Positions 43,331 through 52,428 of a stretch of 64,000 nt of DNA are shown piece after piece. Position numbers and translations under genes: made by a program. Under the pieces are notes generated by a model. The model saw only the letters and a list, made by a program, of their open reading frames with translations, was not told where the DNA came from and did no database searches. The stretch spans positions 1 through 64,000 of the forward strand of contig JAFVTX010000057.1 of NCBI GenBank assembly GCA_017503015.1. The letters run 5' to 3'. The first letter of the stretch is position 1. Every line of letters starts with the position of its first letter. This DNA comes from Fibrobacter sp. Lineage in GTDB: Bacteria; Fibrobacterota; Fibrobacteria; Fibrobacterales; Fibrobacteraceae.

Positions 43331-46300
43331 ATGGAAAAGAAAATGACGCTACGTGAAGCTTTCGAAAACAAGATGTTGCTGCTGGACGGCGGCATGGGTT
43401 CTGTCATTCAGACTTACGGGATCAAGGGCGCGAACAACGACATGCTCTCCATCGAGAAGCCGGAAATCATTCTCGATATCCAGCGCCGTTACGTGGATGC
43501 GGGCGTGGACTGCCTGACCACCAACACGTTCTCGAGCCAGCGCGTAAGCCAGCACGAATACCACCAGGAACACCGCATTGCCGAGATGAACCGCGCCGCT
43601 GTGAAGATTGCGAAGCAGGCCGCGGCAGAGGCCATGGAAAAGTACGGCCGTCAGGTGTACATTCTGGGTGACGTGGGCCCCACCAGCAAGATGCTTTCCA
43701 TGAGCGAAGACGTGAACGACCCTGCGAGCCGTAGCATTACTTTTGACGAACTGGAAGACGCCTACCTGGAACAGATTCAGGTGTTGGTGGAAGAAGGCGT
43801 CGACGCGATTCTGATTGAAACGATTTTCGATACACTGAACGCGAAGGCTGCCGCGAGCGCTTTTACCAAGGTGATGGAAAAACGCGCTGCCGACGCCGGT
43901 GACAAAGCCGCCGACCTCAAGTCAGTCGAAGTCATGTTCTCCATGACAGTGAGCGACGCTTCGGGCAGAACACTTTCGGGCCAGACGGTGGAAGCTTTCG
44001 CCGTGAGCGTGATGCACATGCACCCGCTTTCTATTGGTTTGAACTGCGGGCTCGGTGCCGACGGTATGGTGCCGTACCTGCGCCGCATGGGCAAGGTTGC
44101 GCCCTGCTATATTTCTTGTCACCCGAATGCGGGGCTGCCGAACCAGTTCGGCGGTTACGACGATACGCCCGAAGACATGGTACGCCTGATGGGCGTTTAC
44201 CTGGACGACAAGCTGGTGAACATGATTGGCGGTTGCTGCGGTACCACACCGGAACACATCGCTGCCATGCGCAAGATGCTTGACGCCCTGCCGGCTGATT
44301 ACGAACGCCGCAAGCCCGCGCCCAAGTACGCCACGAGCCCGCTACTCCGCCTCGCGGGTCTCGAACCGCTGTTTAAGGAACAGGTGCGCCCCAGCAACGG
44401 TGCCGACAGTTGCAACGCCGAAGACTTTGTGAAGGTGGGCGAACGCTGCAACGTCGCCGGCTCCAAGAAGTTCCTGCGGCTCATCAACGAAAAGAATTAC
44501 GACGAGGCGCTTGACATTGCACGCAAGCAGGTCGAAGACGGTGCCGACGTGATTGACGTGAACATGGACGATGGTCTGCTGGACGCCACCGCCGAAATGC
44601 AGACCTTCCTGAACCTGATTGCATCGGACCCGGCCGTGAGTCGCGTGCCCATCATGGTGGACTCTTCCCGATTCGAAGTCATCGAGGCGGGCCTCAAGTG
44701 CATCCAGGGCAAGAGTATCGTGAACTCCATCTCCCTCAAGATGGGCGAACAGGCGTTTATCGAGCACGCACTCACCATCAAGCGCCTGGGGGCCGCCGTC
44801 ATCGTGATGCTCTTCGACGAAGAAGGTCAGGCCACCAACTACGAGCGTCGCGTGAATATTGCCGCCCGCGCCTACGACATTCTGGTGAAGCAACTGGATT
44901 TCGCGCCCTCCGACATCATCTTTGACCCGAACGTTTTGACAGTCGCAACCGGCATGGCCGAACACAACGCCTACGCCATCGACTTTATCCGCGCGGTCCG
45001 CTGGATTATGGACAACCTGCCCGGTGTGCGCATCTCGGGCGGTCTTTCGAACCTCTCGTTCGCCTTCCGCGGCAACAACTACCTGCGCGAAGCGATGCAC
45101 ACCACCTTCTTGCATTACGCGATTCCGAACGGCATGGGCATGGCCATCATGAACCCCAGCGCGATTATCGAATACAAGACGATTCCGCTGGAACTCCGCA
45201 TGGCCATTACCGAAGTGCTGTTGAACACGGAACCAGATGCAAGCGAAGCGCTTATTGAAATTGCAAGCCGCATGACCGCAGCTGCCGCTGCCGCCAAGGA
45301 AGCGGGTACCAAGTACGACCCGAAGGCGATTTTCGCCATGAGCACAGGCGCGGGCAGTTCCGACGCGGGTAGCAACAGCGTCGCCGACTCCGCGCAGGCA
45401 AAAACCACGCCCGAAGAACGCCTGCAAGAAGCACTTCTCAAGGGAACTTCCACCACTCTTCAGCCCGACCTGATGGAACTCATCAACCGCGGCGATAGCC
45501 CGGTGGGAATCATCTCTGGCCCGCTCATGGACGGCATGAACGAAGTCGGTCGCCGCTTCGGTGAAGGCAAGATGTTCTTGCCGCAGGTGGTAAAGACAGC
45601 ACGCACCATGAAGAAGGCGGTAGAAATCTTACAGCCCTACATCGAGGCGGGCAAGGACGCGAACGCTTCTAGCCGCGGCAAGATTGTGATTGCCACCGTC
45701 AAAGGCGACGTGCACGATATCGGCAAGAATATCGTCTCCGTGATTATGGCCTGTAACGGCTACGAGATGGTGGACCTGGGCGTGATGGTTCCCGAAGACG
45801 TCATCGTGAAGGCGGTCATCGAAAACAAGGCCGATATATTGAGCCTCTCCGGATTGATTACGCCCTCCCTCGAAGAAATGTGCACCGTGGCTAAAGCCAT
45901 GCAAGATGCGGGCCAGCGCATCCCGATTATCGTCGGCGGCGCCACCACCTCGCCCACGCACACGGCCGTGAAAATCGCCCCGTGCTACGAAGGCCCTGTA
46001 TTCCACGTGCGCGACGCCGCAAGCAACCCGGGCCTCGTGCAAAAGCTTTTGGATCCGGCCACTAGCGAACAGACCATTCAAGAAAACCGGGTCGAACAGC
46101 AGCGCATTCGCGACAAGCAAAACGGCATCCAGACCGAAGCCGCAAGCGCCATGGCTGCAGCAGAGAAGACTCCCCTCGAACGTCGCTACAGCTGCGACTG
46201 GAGCAAGTACCAGCCCGTGGAACCTCCGTTCATGGGCGAAAGCAAGCTCCCGCCGATTCCGCTGGAAAAAGTCATCCCGCTTATCAGCTGGGAATACTTC

Positions 46301-46990
46301 TTCTTCACCTGGAAAATCAAGCCGGACCAGGAAGAAGCAAAGAAACTCAAGGCCGATGCCGAAGCGCTCATCAAGAGTCTCACGAAGCCCGAGTATGCGC
46401 TGCGTGCCGTGCAGGCGTTCTACCCTGCAGCCGGTACGGAAAATTCCATCAAGTTCAACACGGGCCGTACCGGCACCGACTCCGACTTTGTCGAAGTCGC
46501 TACGGCACGCCAGCAGAACCCGGAAGGCACTTGCCTTGCCCTCTGCGACTACGTAGCCCCTGCCAATGCGAATACCGCAAGCGTCTTCGCCGCTCCCGCC
46601 GGTAAAGATGTTTTCCGCGACATTGTGGGCGCCTTCGCCGTCACCGTGAGCGACGCCTTCGTCAAACGCCTCGAAAAGCTCAAGGCCGAACAGGGCGGCA
46701 GCGACTACGACGTTCTTTTGATGCAGACCGTCGCCGACCGCCTCGCCGAAGCGGGCGCCGAATACCTGAGCCAGGAACTCGCCCGCACCAACAGCTGGAA
46801 GGGCATCCGCCCGGCCGTCGGCTACCCGGTACTCCCGAACATCAAGGAAATCTTCAACGTGGCGAAACTCATCGACTTCGGTAGCGTGGGCATCAGCCTC
46901 ACCGAGAACGGCGCCATGTACCCGCAGGCCTCCGTAAGCGGCCTCTACATCAGCCACCCCGAAGTGGATTATTTTCACGTAAAGTCGTGA
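43331..46990 (+). CDS. metH: Cobalamin-dependent methionine synthase
   Basis: 1219 residues with all four MetH modules. Homocysteine domain 1-330 (MLLLDGGMGSVIQ; zinc Cys in LNCG near 238 and IGGCCGTTPEH near 303). Methyltetrahydrofolate domain from about 360 (VGERCNVAGSKKF). Helical cap and B12 domain from about 680 (DVHDIGKNIVS, His near 795; LSGLITPSL). AdoMet reactivation domain from about 950, with RPAVGYPVLPN near 1157. Methylates homocysteine to methionine. No cobalamin or SAM riboswitch is recognisable in the 280-nt leader; a palindromic operator-like element is present instead. Confidence 0.97.
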   Translation: MEKKMTLREAFENKMLLLDGGMGSVIQTYGIKGANNDMLSIEKPEIILDIQRRYVDAGVDCLTTNTFSSQRVSQHEYHQEHRIAEMNRAAVKIAKQAAAEAMEKYGRQVYILGDVGPTSKMLSMSEDVNDPASRSITFDELEDAYLEQIQVLVEEGVDAILIETIFDTLNAKAAASAFTKVMEKRAADAGDKAADLKSVEVMFSMTVSDASGRTLSGQTVEAFAVSVMHMHPLSIGLNCGLGADGMVPYLRRMGKVAPCYISCHPNAGLPNQFGGYDDTPEDMVRLMGVYLDDKLVNMIGGCCGTTPEHIAAMRKMLDALPADYERRKPAPKYATSPLLRLAGLEPLFKEQVRPSNGADSCNAEDFVKVGERCNVAGSKKFLRLINEKNYDEALDIARKQVEDGADVIDVNMDDGLLDATAEMQTFLNLIASDPAVSRVPIMVDSSRFEVIEAGLKCIQGKSIVNSISLKMGEQAFIEHALTIKRLGAAVIVMLFDEEGQATNYERRVNIAARAYDILVKQLDFAPSDIIFDPNVLTVATGMAEHNAYAIDFIRAVRWIMDNLPGVRISGGLSNLSFAFRGNNYLREAMHTTFLHYAIPNGMGMAIMNPSAIIEYKTIPLELRMAITEVLLNTEPDASEALIEIASRMTAAAAAAKEAGTKYDPKAIFAMSTGAGSSDAGSNSVADSAQAKTTPEERLQEALLKGTSTTLQPDLMELINRGDSPVGIISGPLMDGMNEVGRRFGEGKMFLPQVVKTARTMKKAVEILQPYIEAGKDANASSRGKIVIATVKGDVHDIGKNIVSVIMACNGYEMVDLGVMVPEDVIVKAVIENKADILSLSGLITPSLEEMCTVAKAMQDAGQRIPIIVGGATTSPTHTAVKIAPCYEGPVFHVRDAASNPGLVQKLLDPATSEQTIQENRVEQQRIRDKQNGIQTEAASAMAAAEKTPLERRYSCDWSKYQPVEPPFMGESKLPPIPLEKVIPLISWEYFFFTWKIKPDQEEAKKLKADAEALIKSLTKPEYALRAVQAFYPAAGTENSIKFNTGRTGTDSDFVEVATARQQNPEGTCLALCDYVAPANANTASVFAAPAGKDVFRDIVGAFAVTVSDAFVKRLEKLKAEQGGSDYDVLLMQTVADRLAEAGAEYLSQELARTNSWKGIRPAVGYPVLPNIKEIFNVAKLIDFGSVGISLTENGAMYPQASVSGLYISHPEVDYFHVKS

Positions 46991-47054
46991 GACGGCTACG
47001 CCTCTCCAGGATGACATTCCCCGTGCCTCGCGCCCCGCGCCTCGAACCTCTTGT

Positions 47055-47145
47055 CCCCTGCGGCCCTACCACCTACAACCTATCCCCTAAATCCTAGATC
47101 CTAGCCCCTATCCCCTAAATCCTATCCCCTCATCCCTAGCCACTA
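47055..47145. repeat. CTAG-rich repeat (copy 4), opposite orientation to copy 1
   Basis: CCCCTAAATCCTAGATCCTAG and CCCCTATCCCCTAAATCC-like words in tandem, between metH and malQ; the reverse complement resembles the copy at 8302. Confidence 0.65.
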
Positions 47146-47147
47146 TA

Positions 47148-47155
47148 CTATCTTT
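47148..47155 (+). promoter_or_regulatory. TATCTTTC box 6 nt before malQ
   Basis: TAnnTTTS match, six nucleotides (CCCACC) to the ATG, no ribosome binding site: candidate leaderless promoter. Confidence 0.5.
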
Positions 47156-47161
47156 CCCACC

Positions 47162-49135
47162 ATGCGTTACAGTGATATTTCTTGTTTCCAGAGCGGTGTA
47201 GCCGTTCCCCTGTTCAGCCTCCGTAGCAAAAACAGCATCGGTATCGGCGAATACCTCGACCTGATTCCCTTTGCCCAGTGGTCCAAGCTTTGTGATTTCA
47301 ACGTCATCCAGCTTCTGCCGGTGAACGATACCGGTGCCGAGGCCAGCCCTTACAGCGCCCGCAGCGCCTTTGCCCTGAACCCGGTGTTCATCAACATCCA
47401 GGCGGTGCAGGGTTCCTCCGAATTCGAAGACGACATCGAAGAGGCCAAGGAAAAGTTCGACGAGCAGGAACGCATCGACTACTACAAGATTTCCACTTGG
47501 AAACGCTCCATCCTGAGAAAAATTTTTGACAACCGTTACGACCAGCTCCGCAAGGACAAGGTCTTGCAGGAGTGGCTGGACAAGAACCCCTGGGCCAAGG
47601 CCTACTGCGCCTACAGCACCTTGAAGGCCGAAAACGGCGAGAAGAGCTGGAAGGACTGGAAAAATTTCAAGAACCCCACGGACGCAGACATTGAAAAAAT
47701 CTGGACCAAGTACAAGAAAGACGTTTGGTTCCAGGCCTGGATGCAGTTCGTTGCCGAGACGCAGTTCTGTGCCGCCGTGTCGGAAGTTTCCAAGTTGGGC
47801 ATCAACATCAAGGGTGACATTCCTATCCTCATCAACGAGGACAGCGCCGACGTGTGGGCGAGCCGCAAGTATTTCTCCCTGGAAGACCGTGCCGGCGCAC
47901 CTCCCGACATGTTCAGCTACAGCGGCCAGAACTGGGGATTCCCCACCTACCGCTGGGATGTCATTGAACAGGACGGCTTTGCCTGGTGGAAAGCCCGTCT
48001 CGCCCAGGCAAGCAAGTTCTACCACGCCTACCGTATCGACCATGTGCTGGGATTTTTCCGTATCTGGAGCATCCCCCAGACCGAGACCACGGGCATCCTC
48101 GGGCACTTCAATCCTAGCATCCCGCTGACCCTGGAACGCCTGCAGGCCGCAGGCTTCAAGCAGGAATCCCTGGAATACCTGCGCAAGCCCAACTATTCCG
48201 TGGATCAGCTGCGGCAGTTCCTGGAAGGCGATACGGAACGCCTGCTGCCCGTCTGCTTCAAGACGCTCTACGGCACTACAGACCGCTACATTTTGAAAGA
48301 CGAATTCCTCTCGGAAAAGGCCATTCTCGGTCTTTCCGAACCCCAAGAAATTAAGGACAAGCTGCTGAAGGTTTACTGGAACCGCGTGTTTGTCCCTACC
48401 GGCGACGAACACACCTTCTACCCTTACTGGTACTGGTACAATGCCCCGGTGCTCTTCACCCTGCCGGAATATGAACAGCAGAAACTTCACGAGATTATCG
48501 GCGAAAACGAGGCCGCCCAGAATGGGCTCTGGGAGGCGAACGCCACCAAGCTTCTGTCGGTCCTTGCCAAGGAAACGGACATGCTGGTCTGCGCCGAAGA
48601 CCTGGGCTCCGTGCCCCGCTGCGTTCCTGCGGTTCTCAAGAAACTGAATATCCTTTCGCTCCGTATCGAACGCTGGGCCCGCAACTGGGACGCTCCCTAT
48701 TCTCCCTACTACGCTATGGAAGAATACCCCCGCCTCTCGGTGTGCACCACCAGCTGCCACGACACCTCCAGCCTTCGCGGGCTCTGGAAGGAGCCTGACT
48801 TTGATAGGGCCTTCTACTGGTCTCACGCGGGACTTCCGGGCAACGCTCCGGAAGAACTGACCCCCACCGTGGTGCGGAATATTCTGGCCCACGTGTTCTC
48901 CGCCAACAGCCTGCTCTGCATCTTGCCGGTGCAGGACTATTTCGCCTTGTCGCCCGCCCTTTCGGAATGCGCTCCCGAAGAGGAACGGGTGAACATCCCG
49001 GGCACCGTCGGCGGCAAGAACTGGACCTACCGCCTGCCCTGTTCCGTAGAGGACCTCGCGAAAAACAACTTCCTCTGTTCCGAAATCCGCAAGCTGGTGG
49101 ACGCCCGCAAACGCAGACCCATGTGGAAAATTTAA
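47162..49135 (+). CDS. malQ: 4-alpha-glucanotransferase (GH77)
   Basis: 657 residues. GVAVPLFSLRSKNSIGIGEYLDL, IQLLPVNDTG, SPYSARSAFALNPVFI, GDIPILINEDSADVW, PPDMFSYSGQNWGFPTYRWD, YRIDHVLGFFRIW (catalytic Asp), CAEDLGSVPRCV (acid/base region) and TSCHDTSSLRG. Transfers maltodextrin chains during glycogen or maltodextrin turnover. The GH13 enzyme gene lies 94 nt downstream in the same direction. No ribosome binding site. Confidence 0.94.
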   Translation: MRYSDISCFQSGVAVPLFSLRSKNSIGIGEYLDLIPFAQWSKLCDFNVIQLLPVNDTGAEASPYSARSAFALNPVFINIQAVQGSSEFEDDIEEAKEKFDEQERIDYYKISTWKRSILRKIFDNRYDQLRKDKVLQEWLDKNPWAKAYCAYSTLKAENGEKSWKDWKNFKNPTDADIEKIWTKYKKDVWFQAWMQFVAETQFCAAVSEVSKLGINIKGDIPILINEDSADVWASRKYFSLEDRAGAPPDMFSYSGQNWGFPTYRWDVIEQDGFAWWKARLAQASKFYHAYRIDHVLGFFRIWSIPQTETTGILGHFNPSIPLTLERLQAAGFKQESLEYLRKPNYSVDQLRQFLEGDTERLLPVCFKTLYGTTDRYILKDEFLSEKAILGLSEPQEIKDKLLKVYWNRVFVPTGDEHTFYPYWYWYNAPVLFTLPEYEQQKLHEIIGENEAAQNGLWEANATKLLSVLAKETDMLVCAEDLGSVPRCVPAVLKKLNILSLRIERWARNWDAPYSPYYAMEEYPRLSVCTTSCHDTSSLRGLWKEPDFDRAFYWSHAGLPGNAPEELTPTVVRNILAHVFSANSLLCILPVQDYFALSPALSECAPEEERVNIPGTVGGKNWTYRLPCSVEDLAKNNFLCSEIRKLVDARKRRPMWKI

Positions 49136-49136
49136 T

Positions 49137-49229
49137 TCAATGTGGAATGTGGGATGTGGAATGTGTAATTAGACGTTTCACATTGCGGCGCAGCCGCTCG
49201 CATCACACACTTCACACTACACATTGCCT
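49137..49229. repeat. GTGGAATGTG-type repeats between malQ and the GH13 gene
   Basis: AATGTGGAATGTGGGATGTG at the left and CACACTTCACACTACACATT at the right are imperfect inverted arms around a GGCGGCGCAGCCG-like core. The same vocabulary as the palindrome at 18280. Confidence 0.45.
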
Positions 49230-50489
49230 ATGTTCGCTCCCGCTTGGACAAAAGACGCCGTATTCTATCAGATATTCCCTGATAGGTTCTGCCGGAGTCC
49301 CCGCTACCATGCGGTAGGCAGGTTCGTGCCTTGGGGCTCCAGGCCCACCCGCGAAAACATGTTCGGCGGGAATCTCGCGGGCATCGAGGACCATCTGGAC
49401 TACATCGCGGGCCTCGGCGTAAACGCCATCTATCTCTGTCCCATCTTCAAGAGCAATTCCAACCACCGCTACCATACCGTCGATTACTTCGAAATCGACC
49501 CGGTGCTGGGCACGCTCAAGGATTTCGACCGCCTTGTCAAAAAAGCCCACAGGCTTGGGCTGCGTATCATTCTCGACGGTGTGTTCAACCACTGTTCCCG
49601 CGGGTTCTTCCAGTTCAACAGCCTGCTGGAACTGGGCGAAAATTCCCCCTACGTGGACTGGTTTCATGTAAAGGGCTGGCCTCTCAACGCCTATTCGGGC
49701 AAACCCAATTACGAATGCTGGTGGAACTACCCGGCGCTTCCCAAGTTCAACACCGGCTGCCCCGATGTTCGGGAATACCTTTTCTCCGTGGCCGAATACT
49801 GGACCCATCGCGGCATCGACGGCTGGCGTCTCGACGTTCCCAACGAAATCGACGACGACTCCTTCTGGCAGGAATTCCGCCGCCGCGTCAAGGCCATCAA
49901 TCCCGAGGCTTACATCGTAGGCGAAATCTGGGACGAGCCCTCCCGCTGGTTGCAAGGCGACCAGTTCGACGGCGTCATGAACTACATCTTCCGCAAGGCG
50001 GTCATGAAGTTCCTCTTCGACGAGAACCCCATTTCCGTCCAGGAATTCTGCGACCGGGTCCGCGCCGCCTTCCCCGAGGGCCGTGGCGACATCCCCATGA
50101 ACCTTTTGGGTAGCCACGACACCACCCGCCTCCTGTCCCAGCCCTGCGCAAGCCTCGAACGCATCAAGCTGGCATACGCCCTCCTGTTCTTTATGCCCGG
50201 CGCGTCCTGCATCTACTACGGCGAGGAACTCTCCATGAAGGGCGGCAAGGACCCCGACTGCCGCCGAAGCGTCCCCTGGGACGAACTGGAAAACCGCAAG
50301 TCCCAACCGCTATACGAATTTATCTGTAATCTGGTGAAAATGCGCCGCGAAAACCAGGTCCTCCGCGACGGCAGCCTCTCCATCGCAAACATCGCCGACG
50401 GCTTCACCGTCACCCGCACCCTGGGCAAAAAGACCATGACCCTCTCCGTCACAACCTCTGGCGCCCAACCTTCTTTTGAAATTAAATAA
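49230..50489 (+). CDS. Alpha-amylase family enzyme (GH13, neopullulanase/maltogenic type)
   Basis: 419 residues, cytoplasmic (no signal peptide). WTKDAVFYQIFPDRF, GLGVNAIYLCPIF, ILDGVFNHCS (region I), GWRLDVPNEI (region II, nucleophile Asp), YIVGEIWDE (region III, acid Glu) and LLGSHDTTR (region IV). The N-terminal beta domain of larger neopullulanases is absent. With malQ upstream it should degrade linear maltodextrins inside the cell. The ATG at 49230 is preferred to the TTG at 49224. Confidence 0.92.
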   Translation: MFAPAWTKDAVFYQIFPDRFCRSPRYHAVGRFVPWGSRPTRENMFGGNLAGIEDHLDYIAGLGVNAIYLCPIFKSNSNHRYHTVDYFEIDPVLGTLKDFDRLVKKAHRLGLRIILDGVFNHCSRGFFQFNSLLELGENSPYVDWFHVKGWPLNAYSGKPNYECWWNYPALPKFNTGCPDVREYLFSVAEYWTHRGIDGWRLDVPNEIDDDSFWQEFRRRVKAINPEAYIVGEIWDEPSRWLQGDQFDGVMNYIFRKAVMKFLFDENPISVQEFCDRVRAAFPEGRGDIPMNLLGSHDTTRLLSQPCASLERIKLAYALLFFMPGASCIYYGEELSMKGGKDPDCRRSVPWDELENRKSQPLYEFICNLVKMRRENQVLRDGSLSIANIADGFTVTRTLGKKTMTLSVTTSGAQPSFEIK

Positions 50490-50490
50490 A

Positions 50491-50715
50491 GGGGGAAGCC
50501 TCCCCCTCGCTTCTGCGACTTATCGTCCCCGCAAACAATCTCGTCATCCTCGCGAAGGCGAGGATCCACAAACTTCTTAGCGGGGATCTCCTAATCGCAT
50601 CCGCTACCCCCTCTCCTAGGGGCTCTGCCCCTAAGACCCCGTTCCTCTTGTCATGCCCGCGCCTTTTTTCGTCATCCTCGCGTAGGCGAGGATCCGCTAT
50701 CATCTTGGCAGGCAA
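50491..50715. repeat. Mosaic intergenic repeat (A-B-C-B)
   Basis: A: GGGGGA-AGCC-TCCCCC hairpin (50491-50506) right after the GH13 stop. B: GTCATCCTCGCGAAGGCGAG (50543-50567). C: TACCCCCTCTCC with TAGGGGC-TCT-GCCCCTA hairpin (about 50601-50640). B again: 50650 and 50671-50695. No coding potential is visible. Confidence 0.65.
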
Positions 50716-50936
50716 TCTCCTTTAACAAATCTTTCCCTCGATGTGAATATCTCTCGTTCACAGGGACTCACTTTGTTCGACTGTTCACTCGAGAAACTCA
50801 CATCTCGGTCGAAAAACAAGCGGTGGGTTCGGGAAATAAATGCTTTTGTGGGCGAAATCTGCTTTAGCAGGTTTGGCTAGTTGCTACAGGAGGAAACTCT
50901 TGTGACTGTTAGTCCCTGCGAGTTTCCGCCGAGAGT
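50716..50936. repeat. Left copy of a long direct repeat flanking the small-gene array
   Basis: Shares three blocks with 52912-53228. Block 1 (50716-50746): AACAAATCTTTCCCTCGATG region. Block 2 (50768-50807): identical 40 nt beginning TCACTTTGTTCGACTGTTCA. Block 3 (50887-50936): identical 50 nt beginning CAGGAGGAAACTC with nested stems. The segment 50937-50996 has no gene. Confidence 0.75.
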
Positions 50937-50996
50937 CCTGATCACTTGCGTATTATCGGAAATTTCCAGGAGTTATAACAGTTTTTTTCTGTTCTG

Positions 50997-51032
50997 GTTT
51001 TATCCCTGCTCATAAAGAGCCACTATAAGACT
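50997..51032 (-). repeat. Leader repeat copy D (last, without a gene)
   Basis: Minus-strand AGTCTTATAGTGGCTC then TTTATGAGCAGGGATAAAAC. It starts exactly at the stop codon of the gene at 51031-51264 and is followed by no start codon. Confidence 0.75.
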
Positions 51033-51264
51033 ATTTCTTTTTACGAAAGAAATTTGCCCAGTAAGGATTTTCTTTATCAAAGAGTTCCTTTTCTTCTTGC
51101 GTGAAATTCTTCGGATAATCTCCGAATAGAAACAAAATTTTTTTCTTATCAAAGGAAACCGCATATAATCCATGATAATCGACATAATCGACCCACCAGA
51201 TTTTATCATCTTCGTTGTTCTTGTAGAATTCGATTCTTTTTGTCTCTTTGTCAACCATGATCAT
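51031..51264 (-). CDS. Small cytosolic protein, unknown function
   Basis: 77 residues (MIMVDKETKRIEFYKNNEDD start). Rich in Lys, Asp, Phe and Tyr with an alternating pattern (DKIWWVDYVDYHGLYAVSFD, KKILFLFGDYPKNF) suggesting a small beta sheet; no signal peptide. I chose the ATG at 51264, 10 nt after AGGGA of its leader repeat; an ATG at 51285 would lie inside the repeat. A competing frame at 51000-51254 has an unlikely Lys/Arg/Ile-rich composition. Third transcribed gene of the array. Confidence 0.6.
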   Translation of the reverse strand: MIMVDKETKRIEFYKNNEDDKIWWVDYVDYHGLYAVSFDKKKILFLFGDYPKNFTQEEKELFDKENPYWANFFRKKK

Positions 51265-51268
51265 GATT

Positions 51269-51304
51269 GTTTTATCCCTGCTCATAAAGAGCCCCTATAA
51301 GACT
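51269..51304 (-). repeat. Leader repeat copy C
   Basis: AGTCTTATAGGGGCTC then TTTATGAGCAGGGATAAAAC, directly before the gene ending at 51031. GCTC-TTTAT-GAGC forms a hairpin with the ribosome site AGGGA just after it. The 69 nt between this copy and the next gene's stop hold nothing recognisable. Confidence 0.8.
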
Positions 51305-51373
51305 TGAAGAGCTTCGCCCTGAACACGTGTTCTATAATGTTTTTCCATACGCCTTTTCGGTATTAGAATCACT

Positions 51374-51952
51374 TCACCCTTTTTCCTTAAAATGCCAAAC
51401 TTCGCCGGTGCTTTTGTCAACCACCCTGGCAGAATCGAGCGTTACCGTGTATGAATATTTTTCCGATTCGAAATAGAACGGTCCGATTCTCGCATAAATT
51501 CCTTCCGGGAGATTCTTGATGCCAAAGACATCTTTTTCCTCGTTGCCAATGAAGAACATTGCCAGCCCCGACGAACAACCCGTACTAATTTCAATAGCCC
51601 CTGCATAATATGCCGTTGTATATTCTTCACAGGCAATCAGCGAATCAGGAGCAAGGCATCTCTTAGTGTACCTAAACGGAACGTGCCCAACGGAGTTGCA
51701 TTCTTCCGCTGCGCTGCTGGACTCAACGTTTTCCGCAGAGCTGCTGGATTCAATATCCGTCGAAGATTCGCTAGATTTTATTGAATCTATAGAACAGCTT
51801 GATTCGTCAACAGTCCCGGAAGAACTGGATTTTTCCGACAGCGGGACTGGTGTACTTTCTGCTGAAACGGAACTCGAATCGTCTCCGCATGCGGCAAAGG
51901 TTAAGAGGATTGCAGCAAAAGTTGCGTGTGCAATTGTTCTTATTTTCATCAT
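51374..51952 (-). CDS. Small lipoprotein with Ser-rich linker
   Basis: 192 residues. Signal peptide and lipobox (TFAACGDDSSS, Cys near 22), a Ser/Glu-rich linker to about residue 85, then a folded part of about 105 residues with three or four Cys (CNSVGHVPFRYTKRCLAPDS, ACEEYTTAYYAG). It ends in a beta-rich stretch (IYARIGPFYFESEKYSYTV, then VVDKSTGEVWHF). Family unknown. The leader repeat places GGGG 8 nt before the first of two adjacent ATGs (51952 or 51949). Confidence 0.7.
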   Translation of the reverse strand: MMKIRTIAHATFAAILLTFAACGDDSSSVSAESTPVPLSEKSSSSGTVDESSCSIDSIKSSESSTDIESSSSAENVESSSAAEECNSVGHVPFRYTKRCLAPDSLIACEEYTTAYYAGAIEISTGCSSGLAMFFIGNEEKDVFGIKNLPEGIYARIGPFYFESEKYSYTVTLDSARVVDKSTGEVWHFKEKG

Positions 51953-51988
51953 GTTTTACCCCAGCTCATAAAGAGCCCCTATAAGACT
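51953..51988 (-). repeat. Leader repeat copy B
   Basis: AGTCTTATAGGGGCTC then TTTATGAGCTGGGGTAAAAC, then ATG. The last codons and the TGA stop of the upstream gene (51966) are encoded by the repeat itself. Confidence 0.8.
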
Positions 51989-52427
51989 TTAGGCGCCTCT
52001 CGCCTTCTTCAACAGAAACAAATTCGCTGTTTCGACATCTATATCCCGATAAAGCGGAGTCGGCCTTTATATGGTCTAAAGGGCAATTCTCCCGAATTTG
52101 ACATTGTTCTTCATAAGTTATACTGCAGGGATCCTTGAAGCAGACGCCGTATTCGTTTATGTTACGGAGCCTCCGTGCTTTTATCGTGTCTAAAATATCT
52201 TGTTCGCATTCGCTATAGTCTTTCCCTGTCATGGCATCGTAATTAATCTCTGGAACACAATCCAAAGCTGGATCGTAGCAGTTTTCATGACAGGGGTCAT
52301 CTGTCCCGTAAGCACAAGAAAAAGCCTGCAAAGCAAACGAAGACGCCACAATGCTCGATATTCTAAAGCGGTGGCTCCAAAAAATGGATCCAACCCATAA
52401 GAATATTTTGCGAAGAAAATTTCTCAT
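51966..52427 (-). CDS. Cys-rich exported protein, possible lipoprotein
   Basis: 153 residues. Basic, hydrophobic N-terminus ending in FALQAFSC, a possible lipobox (Cys near 38) or signal peptide. The mature part has about ten Cys in a regular pattern (CHENCYDPALDC, CEQDILD, GVCFKDPCSITYEEQCQIRENC), suggesting a disulfide-knotted small domain. The final residues KSYRGSL and the stop come from the downstream leader repeat, so the original C-terminus may have been replaced. First gene of the array in transcription order. Confidence 0.65.
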   Translation of the reverse strand: MRNFLRKIFLWVGSIFWSHRFRISSIVASSFALQAFSCAYGTDDPCHENCYDPALDCVPEINYDAMTGKDYSECEQDILDTIKARRLRNINEYGVCFKDPCSITYEEQCQIRENCPLDHIKADSALSGYRCRNSEFVSVEEGERRLKSYRGSL

Positions 52428-52428
52428 G

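Noticed and set aside
51000-51254. Alternative minus-strand frame overlapping the small protein at 51031
   Set aside because: Its product is an improbable run of Lys, Arg and Ile, and its end reads through leader repeat D. The frame at 51031-51264 has normal composition and its start fits the leader repeat.
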